A stretch of 64,000 nucleotides of DNA from Methanobacterium sp. PtaB.Bin024 (GCA_002067065.1 MVPY01000033.1:1-64000); one strand, 5' to 3'; counted from the stretch's first letter, positions 50,492 to 63,116 are shown. The notes: a model not told the origin generated them from the sequence alone. Program-made: numbers and translations.

Positions 50492-50629
50492 ATGAGAATC
50501 CTTCTGTGCTATGTTGATGTTCACGACCCTAGTGACTGCCCGGATCTGATCAAAACACCCAAAAACCACGTAGATCAGCCCAAATCAGATCTTAAACAGC
50601 ACCCCGCCTCCAACATGGCACAGAATTAA
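50492..50629 (+). CDS. 45-residue protein under the conserved promoter
   Basis: Encodes 45 residues beginning MRILLCYVDVHDPSDCPDL, with two cysteines nine residues apart, then a Lys/Pro/Gln-rich tail. No signal peptide or membrane helix. Supported by the strong motif P4 promoter and by GAGGAGGTG upstream, although the 11-nt spacing is long; a GTG inside the Shine-Dalgarno opens only five codons. I do not recognise it. A leader peptide, regulator or non-coding leader are alternatives. Confidence 0.5.
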   Translation: MRILLCYVDVHDPSDCPDLIKTPKNHVDQPKSDLKQHPASNMAQN

Positions 50630-50647
50630 TTATATTACATTATTTTT

Positions 50648-50818
50648 TTAGTCTGGTGATTGATTTCTCATAGCTTTAACCACTAATATAAACACTATGG
50701 CGAATAAGATGGTGCTAATATAGTTTGACCCGGCATGTGAACCCAATCCAAAAATCTCATAAAGACCAATCACTACCATTACTATCGATAAAATCGCAGC
50801 TAATAAATTAAAATTCAT
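50648..50818 (-). CDS. 56-residue two-helix membrane protein
   Basis: Encodes two hydrophobic helices (about 3-23 and 32-50) joined by a short glycine-rich loop (IFGLGSHAGSN) with a polar tail. The ATG at 50818 follows GGAGAA at good spacing. It is convergent with the 45-residue gene and divergent from the SLC13 transporter gene. No family is recognised. Size and topology resemble small membrane subunits or regulators. Confidence 0.6.
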   Translation of the reverse strand: MNFNLLAAILSIVMVVIGLYEIFGLGSHAGSNYISTILFAIVFILVVKAMRNQSPD

Positions 50819-51040
50819 TTTCTTCTCCTGATTATTAATACTTTCTGATTATTGGTATTATAACTTACTCCCATCTAATTTTAGATCGTATAGTGTCCTT
50901 TTTTTAGTATTTTATCTATATTTAATACAATGTACCATAAAACAATCACATATCATAAAATATAAATGATTAATCATTATGAAATATATTTATATTATAC
51001 TAAATTCTTAGGTTAGCTGTAAAATTCAGGAGGCTTAAAA

Positions 51041-52420
51041 ACGAACTTAAATTTAAAAGTTTCAGGAATGCCACTAGCTATAATCGCTTTTATAGTTGTA
51101 ATGTTAATTCCTATGAATGGTTTAAGCTATCCTGGCCATGCAGCAATTGCCTTACTCGTATTCGCCGTGATAATGTGGGCAACTGAAACAGTTCACCTGG
51201 CAGTTACTTCTTTAATAATACTTTTCATACAGCCCATTATTGGTGTTGAGAGTTTTAATAATGCTGTAATTGGTTTTGCAAATCCTATCATCTTTTTAAT
51301 GATCGGTGGATTTATTATGGCCGAGGCAATCCGTAAAAGCGGATTGGCAACACGCATGACTTATGCCATGCTCAACAAGTTTGGTACCAGCCCAGATAGA
51401 AGTATATTTGTGGCGGTGTTTTCTACAGGAATTTTATCTGCCTGGATTGAAAACGTGGTGGCATTTGCAATGTTACTCCCCATCATCAAAGAAATCATTC
51501 CACTAATGGGCATAAATGACCCTGAAAAGGGTAAAAGTAACTTTGCAAAGGCCATGGTGCTTGGTGCATCCTATGGTTCCCTTGCCGGAGGATTTGGTAC
51601 TGAGATCGGTACTGCTCCCAACCTGATGGCAGCAGCATACACCCACATCCCCTTTGCCAATTGGATGATTTTCGGATTTCCACTCGCAATAGCTATGATG
51701 CTTATTATCTGGAAACTACTCGGCAGAGTATTCAAACCAGAAGTAAGTGGAATAGTAGGTGGAACTAACACCATATCCAGCAAATTGGATTCATTAGGAC
51801 CAATGACAAAAACAGAAAAAAAATCACTGGTTATTCTCTTATTCACAATTGGACTATGGGTCACCACCAACTGGACCGGGCTTAACAGTTACTCTATTGC
51901 CTTAATCGGCGCCGTGCTCTTCTTTATATTCAAAGTTGTTGATTGGAAAGATGCACAGAACGGTGTTGACTGGGGATTAATAATTTTCTTCGGAGGAGCA
52001 TTAAGCCTTGGAGCCGCATTACTCAATACTGGAGCAGCAAAATGGCTAATCAGTGATATTGTAGCCATGATGGGAAGTAATCCATCAACGATTCTTATCA
52101 CCATTGTCTTGATGATTGTTGCAGTTCTCATAACTCAGGTAATGTCCAATATTGCACTTTCAGCAATACTCATACCATTATCAGTTACTCTAGCATCAGC
52201 ACAAGGACACTCCGTAGGAACATATGCTGTGCCTGTGGCAATCGCCTGTTCACTATCATTCATGTTACCTATGGCAGACCCCACTGTGGCCATGGCCTAT
52301 GGAACAGGATACGTGAAAATAAAGGAGATATTAAAAGCAGGAGTTCCACTAGTCGTTATTGGAATTATATTAACTATTATAATTCTAATGAGCCCCCTTG
52401 CAGAACCAGCGCTGGGATAA
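51041..52420 (+). CDS. SLC13/DASS-family anion transporter with apparent ACG start
   Basis: A sodium-coupled divalent anion (dicarboxylate or sulfate) transporter, about 459 residues with about 11-12 helices. The family hairpin segments are visible: [21 protein letters not shown], the first SNT-like region [13 protein letters not shown], and [24 protein letters not shown] near the C-terminus with [20 protein letters not shown] at 51028-51033 points to a start near 51041, where the codon is ACG; the first in-frame ATG (51068) is too far from it. A UspA gene follows 87 bp later. The substrate cannot be told. Confidence 0.78.
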   Translation, partial: TNLNLKVSGMPLAIIAFIVVMLIPMNGLSYPGHAAIALLVFAVIMWATETVHLAVTSLIILFIQPIIGVESFNNAVIGFANPIIFLMIGGFIMAEAIRKSGLATRMTYAMLNKFGTSPDRSIFVAVFSTGILSAWIENVVAFAMLLPIIKEIIPLMGINDPEKGKSNFAKAMVLGASYGSLAGGFGTEIGTAPNLMAAAYTHIPFANWMIFGFPLAIAMMLIIWKLLGRVFKPEVSGIVGGTNTISSKLDSLGPMTKTEKKSLVILLFTIGLWVTTNWTGLNSYSIALIGAVLFFIFKVVDWKDAQNGVDWGLIIFFGGALSLGAALLNTGAAKWLISDIVAMMGSNPSTILITIVLMIVAVLITQVMSNIALSAILIPLSVTLASAQGHSVGTYAVPVAIACSLSFMLPMADPTVAMAYGTGYVKIKEILKAGVPLVVIGIILTIIILMSPLAEPALG

Positions 52421-52507
52421 AGAAAAATTAAAAGTAGAATTTAATTCTACTAATTTATTTTTTTTAAAAAAAAATGAAAACCAATAACAAAAAGGGAGGG
52501 TTAATAA

Positions 52508-52954
52508 ATGGTTTATAAAATATTATTGCCTACAGACGGTTCAGAATTATCTGAACGTGCAGGAGAATACGCTATTTCAGAAGCAAAATTAAGCGGGTCA
52601 GATATAATTGTTTTAAATGTAATTGACATGGACTATTTAAATTCATTGCCACAGCGAGATTTGCGGGAAAAACTGGATGAAGAATTACGCGAAGAAGGTA
52701 GACAGGCTGTTAAAAAATTCGAAAAAAAGATTGAAGAAGAAAAATGTACTGGTAACTGTAAAAACATAAACCTGATAACCATGATCAAAAAAGGGAAACC
52801 AGAAGATGTTATTCTTCAAACAGCAGAAGAAGAAAATGTAGACCAGATAATTATGGGAAAATCAGGCAAACACGGACTGGAAAGGTTCCTGCTGGGAAGT
52901 ACCACTGAAAGGGTGGTTAGAAAGGCTAAAGTCCCAGTAAACGTCATTTCCTAA
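52508..52954 (+). CDS. Universal stress protein (UspA family, ATP-binding type)
   Basis: A 148-residue Usp fold protein. The N-terminal strand-loop [18 protein letters not shown] and the C-terminal nucleotide motif [28 protein letters not shown] fit the ATP-binding subclass. An insertion with two cysteines (KCTGNCKN, near residue 82) is less usual. GGGAGGG precedes the ATG. It lies 87 bp after the SLC13 transporter. Usp proteins often regulate adjacent transporters, so a functional link is a reasonable inference. Confidence 0.9.
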   Translation: MVYKILLPTDGSELSERAGEYAISEAKLSGSDIIVLNVIDMDYLNSLPQRDLREKLDEELREEGRQAVKKFEKKIEEEKCTGNCKNINLITMIKKGKPEDVILQTAEEENVDQIIMGKSGKHGLERFLLGSTTERVVRKAKVPVNVIS

Positions 52955-53001
52955 AAATCCATTTATCCTTTTTAATCATCCCCACCCTACCTTAATTCTC
53001 T

Positions 53002-54459
53002 TTATAATTTTTTACGTTGAGTTATGTCCCTCCAGTAAATTGAAATTCCATCTTCAGAGGGATAAACACTGAAATCAAACCAGCTATAAGTTTTAGCAAA
53101 TCCCTGGGCTTCAAAGTTCTGTATATCATTACTACCCATGGCTTTGCGAAATGTAGTTTCATATATGGTTCCAACAAGTTCAGGGAATCTCCGCCATATA
53201 TTTTGCCCGAGAAGATCATCAGCATCAACACCTGCATATTCTGCAGCACAATGATTTACATAAACAATTTCCCAGAGATTATTTAAAGCAACAAATCCAT
53301 CTTTAATACTGTTCAAGATCCCTGTTATTTGACTTATAGTTCTGTCAAGCCCTTCTTCAGCCTTTTTACGTTCCGTATCATCAAATACATAACCTTTAAC
53401 ATGAGTGAGTTTGCCCCCATCATTGAAAATACCTACAAGGTTGGCCACAACATGGATCCTCATGGCATCAGACCTTCTCTGCCAGCTTTGAAAACCCTGA
53501 ATCTTACCCTCACTTTTGAGCCTGGTTACCATATATGGCCAGTCAAAAGGATTAGATTCTGATATATTCCACGTTAGAGCATTTTCAATAGTATTAAACC
53601 CATAAATAACTGCAAAAGCAGGGTTACACTCCAATATTTTGCCATCAGGTTTTGCAATAAAATCTCCAGTTAAATCTTCATCAAATAAACGCCTATATTT
53701 CTTTTCACTTTCTCTTAAAGCATTTTCCGCTTCCTTCCGTTCAGTATCATCAAAGATGTAACCTTCAATTTGATCTAATTGTCCTGATTCATTGAAAATA
53801 GCAACAACATTACAAACAACGTGGATCTGTTTCCCATCATGTCTTTTATGTATGGTTTGATGACTCTTGATTTTATACTCAGTTTCCAGGCGTTTAGCTA
53901 AATTTTCCCAGTCTTCTGAGTTGAACTGGGACATATTGGATTTGGAGGCTTCTTCAATGTTTTGAAAACCATATAATTCAGCAAATGAAGGGTTGCATTC
54001 TAAAATCCTGCCTTCAGGGGTTGCAATGAAATCTCCTGTAAGATCATCCTCAAAAAAGCGACGATATTTCCTTTCCCTTTGAATTAGTTCTCCAGATTTT
54101 CCATCTGGGGGAATATGCTGGATCTGTACCAAAAATCCAGAATTTATAACTGAAACAGTTCCTTCAAAAAAGGCTGATTTAAGATATTTTGAATTATCTG
54201 ACTTATTGTCTATTTTTTTTATGTTAAATTTGGTTTGAAATTTAAAAGATTTCTCTTTAAGCAATTTCTCCTTTTTAAAAGGAATAATGAAATTTTTAAA
54301 TAGATTGATCTCTGGAAAATGATCTTCAGATTCAGGTAACCCCAATATGTTTAATGCATATTTATTAGCATCAACCAGAGCGCCTTCTTTATTATAAATA
54401 AGAAAAGCTATAATAGATTCGTCAAAGACTTCTCTGAGAATATTATTATCAATTTTAAC
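53002..54459 (-). CDS. Four-PAS-domain protein without an output domain, apparent GTT start
   Basis: About 485 residues made of PAS domains only. PAS1 ([21 protein letters not shown]) is degenerate. PAS2 and PAS3 are close copies ([19 protein letters not shown] and [19 protein letters not shown]), each ending in a DTERK-type PAC linker. PAS4 starts [15 protein letters not shown]. The protein stops at [10 protein letters not shown], exactly where a histidine kinase usually begins. PAS1 extends upstream of the first ATG/GTG/TTG candidate (TTG 54345). GGAGG at 54467-54471 points to the GTT codon at 54459. Likely a sensor acting through partners. Confidence 0.75.
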   Translation of the reverse strand, partial: VKIDNNILREVFDESIIAFLIYNKEGALVDANKYALNILGLPESEDHFPEINLFKNFIIPFKKEKLLKEKSFKFQTKFNIKKIDNKSDNSKYLKSAFFEGTVSVINSGFLVQIQHIPPDGKSGELIQRERKYRRFFEDDLTGDFIATPEGRILECNPSFAELYGFQNIEEASKSNMSQFNSEDWENLAKRLETEYKIKSHQTIHKRHDGKQIHVVCNVVAIFNESGQLDQIEGYIFDDTERKEAENALRESEKKYRRLFDEDLTGDFIAKPDGKILECNPAFAVIYGFNTIENALTWNISESNPFDWPYMVTRLKSEGKIQGFQSWQRRSDAMRIHVVANLVGIFNDGGKLTHVKGYVFDDTERKKAEEGLDRTISQITGILNSIKDGFVALNNLWEIVYVNHCAAEYAGVDADDLLGQNIWRRFPELVGTIYETTFRKAMGSNDIQNFEAQGFAKTYSWFDFSVYPSEDGISIYWRDITQRKKL

Positions 54460-54471
54460 CTTTATTCCTCC

Positions 54472-54785
54472 CTAACACTGTTTGGATAAATTGCAAAATT
54501 CATCTCACCTGACACCTATCAAATGTATTTCATTACTGCATTATTGCTCCTGGTTATCGTATAGTTACCTGGTCACTTAAAGGTTACAAAATTTACTTAA
54601 ATGACTCCAAATAAAATATGGGGTGGAATTTAGAAAGATAAATTCATCCCGATATATGAGATTCAGTTCATTTTTTCCTTACAAAAGATATAATATTTTA
54701 GAGATGGTTTTAAAAACGAGAATAGGATTTATTTTTTTAAATTTCGATTTTCAAAAATTAGTTACTTTCAAAGGAGGTAAAAAAA
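54472..54785. other. Intergenic region upstream of the iron-sulfur flavoprotein
   Basis: No gene seen. Positions 54617-54645 (TGGGGTGGAATTTAGAAAG followed by an AT-rich stretch) resemble the conserved promoter motif of copies P1-P4, but less closely, so this is only a possible fifth copy. Confidence 0.35.
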
Positions 54786-55343
54786 ATGAAGGTAGTCGGA
54801 TTTACAGGAAGCCCAAGAAGTAATAGTAACACTGAAATTCTGGTTGAAGAGGCACTTAAAGGAGCAGGTGATGCTGGAGCAGACACTGCAATATTCAACC
54901 TTAACCAGATGTCCATAAAACCCTGCCAGGCCTGCATGTACTGTAAGAGCCATGAAGGGGAATGTGACACTAAAGACGATATGCAAATTATTTATAAGGA
55001 GATCCAAGATGCAGATGCCTTTATACTGGGTAGCCCAGTTTATATGTGGCAGATGACAGCCCAGGCGAAACTTTTCACTGACCGACTGTATGCTAATTTT
55101 AAAACTGGTTTTGAGGAAAAATATGGGAAAAAGAAAATGGCATTGATCTTCTCACAGGGCAACCCTGATGAAACCATGTTCCAAGAATATTTCAACTACA
55201 CTCAGACCATGTTTAACTTCCTGGGTTATGATGTTATCAGTGTGCTTTCCTCACAGGGAAATGCAGTTCCTGGAGAAGTAGAAAACAAGGAAGATATAAT
55301 GAAACAGGCCAGGAAAATTGGTCAGGACCTTGCAAAAGGTTAA
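54786..55343 (+). CDS. Iron-sulfur flavoprotein (NADPH-dependent FMN reductase-like)
   Basis: A 185-residue flavoprotein of the archaeal Isf type. The FMN loop is [18 protein letters not shown]. The compact cluster motif [14 protein letters not shown] is the Isf 4Fe-4S ligand set. [19 protein letters not shown] lines the flavin. Such proteins reduce oxygen or peroxide, or serve as electron carriers in methanogens. AAAGGAGG stands before the ATG. Monocistronic, with a possible weak copy of the P-motif upstream. Confidence 0.88.
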   Translation: MKVVGFTGSPRSNSNTEILVEEALKGAGDAGADTAIFNLNQMSIKPCQACMYCKSHEGECDTKDDMQIIYKEIQDADAFILGSPVYMWQMTAQAKLFTDRLYANFKTGFEEKYGKKKMALIFSQGNPDETMFQEYFNYTQTMFNFLGYDVISVLSSQGNAVPGEVENKEDIMKQARKIGQDLAKG

Positions 55344-55356
55344 ACATGTCGAATAT

Positions 55357-56025
55357 TTATTTGAAGACCGCTGGGATTAGCATGGGAGTTTTATCCATAT
55401 AATCTGTGTATTGTTGGCCGAATTTGAAGATTAATTCTTTTTCTTCTTTTTTTATCCGGAAAACCAGCCCTATTATGAATAAAATGAAAAAAACTAAGCC
55501 CAATATGTTCCATGATATGATGGCAACTCCAAGAAATAAGATTAAAATAGACAGATAAAATGGATGACGGACTTTTGAATAAATTCCTCTGGTTATAAGT
55601 TCCTGATTATCAGTTGTTTTTGAAAGAGGAACCCAGTTCTTACCTAATTCCCTTCGTACCATGAGATTAAAAGCCATACCAATGAACATCAGTGTAAAAC
55701 CAGCTACTAATAGTATAACTCCATACATTCCAGTGTATAACACCATCACCACACTGAAGATAAGTCCTGCCTGTGGAACAGCAAGGAATAATGAGGTATA
55801 GTCTCGACTTTTTACTATGCCAGGCCAACCCATAATCTCTGCACCGAACTTACGAGAAACCAGTAACGAGATGAAACTGTAAACTAAAAAGAGTGCCAGG
55901 AAGATATAGAGTATGGTCTGATCACGTTCCATAACCAAATAGGTACTTAAAAGTGCCATTGCAAAGAGTAAGAAGATAAATATATCTTTTCCAGTTTTTA
56001 ACTCTGTTTTGACTATTTTAACCAC
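55357..56025 (-). CDS. ICMT-like membrane methyltransferase
   Basis: A 222-residue integral membrane protein with about six helices, related to isoprenylcysteine carboxyl methyltransferase and phospholipid methyltransferases. The SAM-binding C-terminus is diagnostic: [25 protein letters not shown], then [25 protein letters not shown]. The substrate is unknown; an isoprenoid or lipid substrate at the membrane is likely. Convergent with the iron-sulfur flavoprotein gene, 14 bp between stops. Confidence 0.82.
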   Translation of the reverse strand: MVKIVKTELKTGKDIFIFLLFAMALLSTYLVMERDQTILYIFLALFLVYSFISLLVSRKFGAEIMGWPGIVKSRDYTSLFLAVPQAGLIFSVVMVLYTGMYGVILLVAGFTLMFIGMAFNLMVRRELGKNWVPLSKTTDNQELITRGIYSKVRHPFYLSILILFLGVAIISWNILGLVFFILFIIGLVFRIKKEEKELIFKFGQQYTDYMDKTPMLIPAVFK

Positions 56026-56111
56026 CTATTATCCAATATAGTCCATTGTTTCACCATTATGTGATTTGCACCATATCCTATTATTTGTGTAAAACAGTCC
56101 ATCTATTTATA

Positions 56112-56378
56112 TTATTCCTCTTTCAGAAGTTTTATGAATTTATCCATGTCTCTGACATTGAATACAAACTTATGACGTGAATTTTGACCCTTGGGTCTCA
56201 TGGACATTAAACAGCTCACTGCAGATTTCTCCTGGTAATCTTCAAAAATTGATTCGAACCAGTTTGCATCCTCTAAATTTTCAAATGTTATTTCCATAAC
56301 GCTTGAATGTTTCTCGACTTTGCACTCCCTATCCTTAAGGGCTTCCCTCAGGTTTTCGATTTTGGTGTTAGATTTCAT
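56112..56378 (-). CDS. Uncharacterised 88-residue protein
   Basis: A small soluble protein with a predicted alpha/beta pattern. The N-terminal helix is rich in Lys and Glu, followed by a strand ([11 protein letters not shown]), a helix with [15 protein letters not shown], then [20 protein letters not shown]. No metal or catalytic motif is evident. No strong Shine-Dalgarno precedes the ATG. Separated from the neighbours by 86 and 154 bp. Family not recognised. Confidence 0.55.
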   Translation of the reverse strand: MKSNTKIENLREALKDRECKVEKHSSVMEITFENLEDANWFESIFEDYQEKSAVSCLMSMRPKGQNSRHKFVFNVRDMDKFIKLLKEE

Positions 56379-56532
56379 AGTATCAGTTATGAGTATATTT
56401 TATAGACCCAGATCATCTTATTATGTTATTTCAAACTATGATCTTCTCTTAAACCTATAATTTCCTCTTTAACTATGATCTCCTCTTAATTATTATCACT
56501 ATCATAGAATCTAAAATTTTGGAATCTGGAAT

Positions 56533-57600
56533 TTATAATACTCCCATATTTATAATTCCCTTACCATTTTCGATTTTTATGTCTGCATCAGATTCTGCTT
56601 TAACAGACTCCAGGAAAGTCTCAGCACTTTGAGTATCCATGAAACGTGGGCAGGAATTGGTAATGCGGAATGGATAGATGATCGCAGTTAAGTTTCCATT
56701 TAAATCCTGAAGTTGAACAATCATTGATTCTTTGGGTGAGGGATTACTCTGGTCAAAAACAAAGTTCCCTAAGCTGTAGAAGATCAGCCCTCCCTTGTAG
56801 CTTTCCACTCCCTGAATTACATGTGGATGACTTCCCACAACTAGATCAGCACCCTCATCAATGCATTTTCTGGATATGTTCTTTTGATACTGGTTTGGAG
56901 TTGTTGAATATTCATTTCCATAGTGAAAAACCACAATAACAATGTCTGCCTGTGTTCTGGCCTGATCTAAATTTTCTTTTATTACATTCCAGTCTGCAGG
57001 TGCAAATCCAGAACTGTTATCTGTGGCTGGGGGTAACTCTGCTTCTGCGAACTCTTGGAAGGTGGTTGTATCGAAAAAGTTTAATATAGCTATTGTACGG
57101 TTGTCAACGACAAAATAGGCGGGTTTAGATGCTTCTTGGAGGTTTTCACCAACACCTACCGTGGTGATGTTGTACTTTTTAAGGGCCTTTAAGGTATCAT
57201 TTAGACCTGATTCACCATAATCCATGATATGATTATTGGCAAGACACACAACATCGATGTTATCATCTTTAAGTATTTTAGCATATTCGGGGTTGGCTTT
57301 GACAGGAACAGCTGTTTTTATGTTGTCATTTGATGTGGTTAAGGGATCTTCGAGATTTATGACCACCAGATCTGATGTTTTAAAAAGGGGTGTGAAATCT
57401 CCAAAAACATCCACACCACTATCAATAAGGGGTCCAACTGCAAAATCAAACATTACATCTCCAGTTAAAAAAATAGTTATATTAGAAGTCTCTGGTTTTG
57501 AATTTCCAGGTTCACTATAGTTCTGGATGGTGTAATATGAAAAAAAAGATAATATAATTACCAAAGATAAAAAGACCCCTAAATAAACTTTTTTAACCAT
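56533..57600 (-). CDS. CapA-family extracytoplasmic metallophosphatase-like protein
   Basis: A 355-residue protein with one N-terminal anchor (about 5-27) and a CapA/PGA-synthesis-type metallophosphoesterase domain. The signatures are FLTGDVMFD, VINLEDPLT, CLANNHIMDYG, VVFHYGNEY and VGSHPHVIQGVE, ending with IFYSLGNFVFDQS, all consistent with an intact active site. In bacteria the family acts in poly-gamma-glutamate synthesis or export; in archaea its role is unclear. No capBC genes in the window, so a wall-related role is inference. Confidence 0.88.
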   Translation of the reverse strand: MVKKVYLGVFLSLVIILSFFSYYTIQNYSEPGNSKPETSNITIFLTGDVMFDFAVGPLIDSGVDVFGDFTPLFKTSDLVVINLEDPLTTSNDNIKTAVPVKANPEYAKILKDDNIDVVCLANNHIMDYGESGLNDTLKALKKYNITTVGVGENLQEASKPAYFVVDNRTIAILNFFDTTTFQEFAEAELPPATDNSSGFAPADWNVIKENLDQARTQADIVIVVFHYGNEYSTTPNQYQKNISRKCIDEGADLVVGSHPHVIQGVESYKGGLIFYSLGNFVFDQSNPSPKESMIVQLQDLNGNLTAIIYPFRITNSCPRFMDTQSAETFLESVKAESDADIKIENGKGIINMGVL

Positions 57601-57832
57601 ATTTTAACCTAATTTTAACTATTGTATCATATGAGTTGTTGTTTTAACGTCTTCCACATGATAAACCTTAGAATGCCCAATGAAATAATTATTCTACTAA
57701 TAAATATACTTCATTGATTCTCAGAATGTCAAAAAATGAAGGACCCCAATGTCCAGATTAGGAATAACTCCTTTTGTAGAAAAAATAATCTGGAATAATT
57801 TCTTATGATTTTATTGGGATTTATTGATATGT

Positions 57833-58309
57833 TCATTCTGTTTTTTTATCCCGATCCCTTTTAGATGAAGCCTGTTGGATTTCTTTTCTTACTAAACTTA
57901 TCAAATCTTCCGTCTTGTTAAGATCGGTTTCTACTCCTGCCACCGAAGGGTTTTGATACTCAAGTGTTCCTTTAGGAGAAAAATCATCTTCAGAGACTAA
58001 AACTCCAAATGAACGGCCAATTTCTGGTTCTATAACTTCTTCCAGAGGATTTTCGAGTCTTTCTTTAACATCTATATTGAGGGTTGAGTGCAAGACCTCT
58101 TCTGATATTTCTGGACCAAAGCCTATAACAATTATTTCTTGGGGATCAAAGGCATTAACCACAGTATAAAGGTGTCCTAATGGGGGTTTTGCATTTACAT
58201 CAGAATCTAATGCATTTCCAAATCCGGTGGTGTGATACCACGCCTTACGAAAGTCTTCATATGTTTTTCCCTCTTTTAACCTTCTTTTTATTATGGATAC
58301 CATCATCAT
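57833..58309 (-). CDS. Uncharacterised 158-residue protein
   Basis: I do not recognise the family. The N-terminus (IIKRRLKEGKTYEDFRKAWYHTTGFG) looks like the start of a dimeric alpha/beta-barrel protein. The middle includes VNAFDPQEIIVIGFGPE and an acidic helix, and the C-terminus is charged and probably disordered. GGGGTGAT precedes three consecutive ATG codons; I use the first. Divergent from the TetR gene at 58429 across 120 bp that contain the TetR-type operator, so it may be under the same control. Confidence 0.6.
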   Translation of the reverse strand: MMMVSIIKRRLKEGKTYEDFRKAWYHTTGFGNALDSDVNAKPPLGHLYTVVNAFDPQEIIVIGFGPEISEEVLHSTLNIDVKERLENPLEEVIEPEIGRSFGVLVSEDDFSPKGTLEYQNPSVAGVETDLNKTEDLISLVRKEIQQASSKRDRDKKTE

Positions 58310-58404
58310 AAAATATCACCCCTCAATAAATATTTGTCACAGCTTTATAAAAGAAATTTTATTTTTGCATCTTGGTAAGAATACTAAAGATAAGTTTAAA
58401 TACC

Positions 58405-58424
58405 CGACCGACTAATCAGTCTAT
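58405..58424. promoter_or_regulatory. TetR-type operator, copy 1
   Basis: CGACCGACTAATCAGTCTAT: an imperfect inverted repeat of GAC(C/T)GAC with a 2-bp centre, directly between the TATA box (GTTTAAATA, 58394-58402) and the TetR start. It matches the site at 59034 in 15 of 20 bases. Confidence 0.7.
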
Positions 58425-58428
58425 ATCG

Positions 58429-59010
58429 ATGTTTTGGGATGTTAATAAATTGAAAGAAAAAGAACAGAAAATACTGGATACTTCCCTTAAACTGTTTGTC
58501 GAGAGGGGATTTCACGGAACATCCACTGCAGAAATTGCTAAAACCGCCGGAGTAGCCACTGGCACACTTTTCCACTATTTTAAGACTAAAGAAGAACTCA
58601 TAGACCGCCTTTACATCTACACCAAAGAAAGTATTTTGGAAGAAGTTCAGGGAGATTATGATGAGGAGAAACCCTTTAAAGAAAATGTTAAATCATTATG
58701 GCTGAAGTTTGTATGTTTAGGCATTGAAAATCCATATAAATTCAATTTTATAATGACATTTCACTGTTCTCCCTATATAACATCCTTCACCAAAGGAAGA
58801 ATTGAAGAAAAATTCGTAGAACTCCTTGAAGTCTATAAAAAAGGATTTAAAGAGAACGAAATTAAGGAAATGTATGATGAATTGCTTATGGATTGTTTCT
58901 GGGGTAATATACTCAACACTATCATGCATTTTGAGAAATATCCTGAAAGAATGAACCAACAGAACATAGACCTTACTTTTGAACTGTTCTGGGATGGAAT
59001 ATCCAAATGA
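58429..59010 (+). CDS. TetR-family transcriptional regulator
   Basis: A 193-residue TetR protein. The DNA-binding domain covers about 5-55 with [34 protein letters not shown]. The ligand domain is helical and rich in aromatic residues ([12 protein letters not shown]). I place the start at the ATG 58429: upstream codons would run through the operator and TATA box, and the distance from the TATA fits a nearly leaderless transcript. Operators at its own promoter and at the aldo/keto reductase gene suggest that it represses both. Confidence 0.85.
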   Translation: MFWDVNKLKEKEQKILDTSLKLFVERGFHGTSTAEIAKTAGVATGTLFHYFKTKEELIDRLYIYTKESILEEVQGDYDEEKPFKENVKSLWLKFVCLGIENPYKFNFIMTFHCSPYITSFTKGRIEEKFVELLEVYKKGFKENEIKEMYDELLMDCFWGNILNTIMHFEKYPERMNQQNIDLTFELFWDGISK

Positions 59011-59033
59011 ACAAAAATTTTTAAATGATCATT

Positions 59034-59053
59034 CGACTGACAGGTCAATCTAT
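59034..59053. promoter_or_regulatory. TetR-type operator, copy 2
   Basis: CGACTGACAGGTCAATCTAT: a near-perfect 7-2-7 inverted repeat (GACTGAC, AG, GTCAATC) just upstream of the aldo/keto reductase start, behind an AT-rich TATA-like stretch near 59019. Same consensus as the site at 58405. Confidence 0.7.
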
Positions 59054-59066
59054 GAGAGGTGCGATG

Positions 59067-60305
<1,239 letters not shown>

Positions 60306-60337
60306 TAATTCCATCCTATTTTTTTGAATTTGGCCAA

Positions 60338-60616
60338 TTATCCAAAGAAATTATTGAATATCGGTGCAATGAAAGAGTAAGCAAAGATCATCTGTACAAT
60401 TATTATCACTATAATGACTATTGCAATTATCAAGACAATATTTAACAGAGTATCGTCACTTTTCTTTTCTTTAACTACTTCTTTTTGGGCATATGCAGTT
60501 CGATTATCAGACAAATTAGTTCGAGTATCCGACATATTACTAATTTTTTCCCCACATTTATGGCAGTATCTGGAACCTTCTGGATTTTCAGCCCCACACT
60601 TTGTACAAAAAACCAT
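60338..60616 (-). CDS. Zinc-ribbon membrane protein
   Basis: A 92-residue protein with an N-terminal zinc ribbon (MVFCTKCGAENPEGSRYCHKCG), a polar linker and one C-terminal transmembrane helix (about 60-82). The ATG at 60616 follows AGGAGG, and MVFCTKCG at the N-terminus is typical of archaeal zinc-ribbon membrane proteins. It resembles in design the zinc-ribbon proteins at 26938 and 27432 but is not a close copy. Function unknown. Convergent with the aldo/keto reductase gene. Confidence 0.7.
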   Translation of the reverse strand: MVFCTKCGAENPEGSRYCHKCGEKISNMSDTRTNLSDNRTAYAQKEVVKEKKSDDTLLNIVLIIAIVIIVIIIVQMIFAYSFIAPIFNNFFG

Positions 60617-60878
60617 TTTTAACCTCCTAATCACCAAATATTTCCTATTACTTTTATAAAACCAAATATAACATTAATAATATGCCAAAACAATCGAAAT
60701 TCTGAAATAGAACGAAAACTATTCATTAAAAATTTTCCCCCGCCTTTTTAAATCCCCTTTTTTTATATGAATCATTGGCATATAAGTAATTAATCACTAT
60801 ATGTATGTTAAAAAATAGGTTACTGGGAATAAATATAAATCTAACAGCCCAAAAAATTGAAGAATGAAAAAAGATAAC

Positions 60879-61232
60879 TTAACCTTTTCTATGAAAATCA
60901 AGGGCATTTAAAGCAAATCTTGAGTATGCTGCAGCAGGACCCCCTCCCATCTCTATAGCAACATCAATGGTTTCGTATATTTCTTCATCTGATGCTCCGG
61001 CAATGTCTGCCTGTTGAACATGCCATTCAATACATGGCTCGCATTTGGTTACAATAGATATGGCTAGGGCCATCAGTTCCTTGTGTTTACGTGGCAAACT
61101 ACCATCACTAAATGCCCTTTTTTCAAGTTCCAAGAAAGAAGCATAGGTTGAACAGTTTTCTGAAAACCGGAAATTAAGATTTTTTCTATCATGAATACTC
61201 TGCCTAATCTTATCTTCAACAAATTCTGACAT
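60879..61232 (-). CDS. AhpD-like carboxymuconolactone decarboxylase family protein
   Basis: A 117-residue all-helical protein of the CMD/AhpD family. The redox motif CEPCIEWHVQQA (CxxC followed by His) is characteristic of AhpD-like peroxidase partners rather than true decarboxylases. GASDEEIYETIDVAIEMGGGPA completes the domain. Normal length for single-domain members. A role in peroxide or thiol defence is family-based. Monocistronic. Confidence 0.87.
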   Translation of the reverse strand: MSEFVEDKIRQSIHDRKNLNFRFSENCSTYASFLELEKRAFSDGSLPRKHKELMALAISIVTKCEPCIEWHVQQADIAGASDEEIYETIDVAIEMGGGPAAAYSRFALNALDFHRKG

Positions 61233-61483
61233 TTACATGTCCCTCCATTTTCCAATAATCCTATTATACAAATTGGAAATATTATTTAATCTAACATTTA
61301 AATTATTTAAGCTAACATTAATCATTTAATGGAGTGATAGATTACCCATTAAAAGAATAATTAACATACGTGAAATAACAACCTATTATTCGATGGATTT
61401 GAAATTCTAGATGTTTTTAGCCAGGTTAAAATAGTGGGAATTTAAAAAAGAAATATTAAAAAAAATAATTTAACAACAATCCT

Positions 61484-62866
<1,383 letters not shown>

Positions 62867-63066
62867 CTTTTTTCTCTCCCTAAAAAGGTCTAAAAAAACA
62901 TCCCATTAAAAGTTTTTATTTTAAAAAACTCCAAACTCTTTAAACTGATCAACTACCCTTAAAGAAGCTGTTTTAGATAAGCAGAGTTACCATAATCTAG
63001 GCAAGAAACAAAATGGTAAAATTAGACTTAACATTATTACATTGGGGCCTGGGATATATATCTTTG

Positions 63067-63116
63067 TGGTTCCAGGATACAAATGAAGAATTGGTTCCAT
63101 GATACAAATTAAGGAT
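63067..63116 (-). promoter_or_regulatory. Two 25-bp direct repeats upstream of the MATE promoter
   Basis: TGGTTCCAGGATACAAAT and TGGTTCCATGATACAAAT head two tandem 25-bp units. On the minus strand they lie just upstream of a TATA-like GATATATATC (63053-63062). The 62867-63206 gap contains no gene; the leader to the MATE start would be about 165 nt. Confidence 0.58.
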
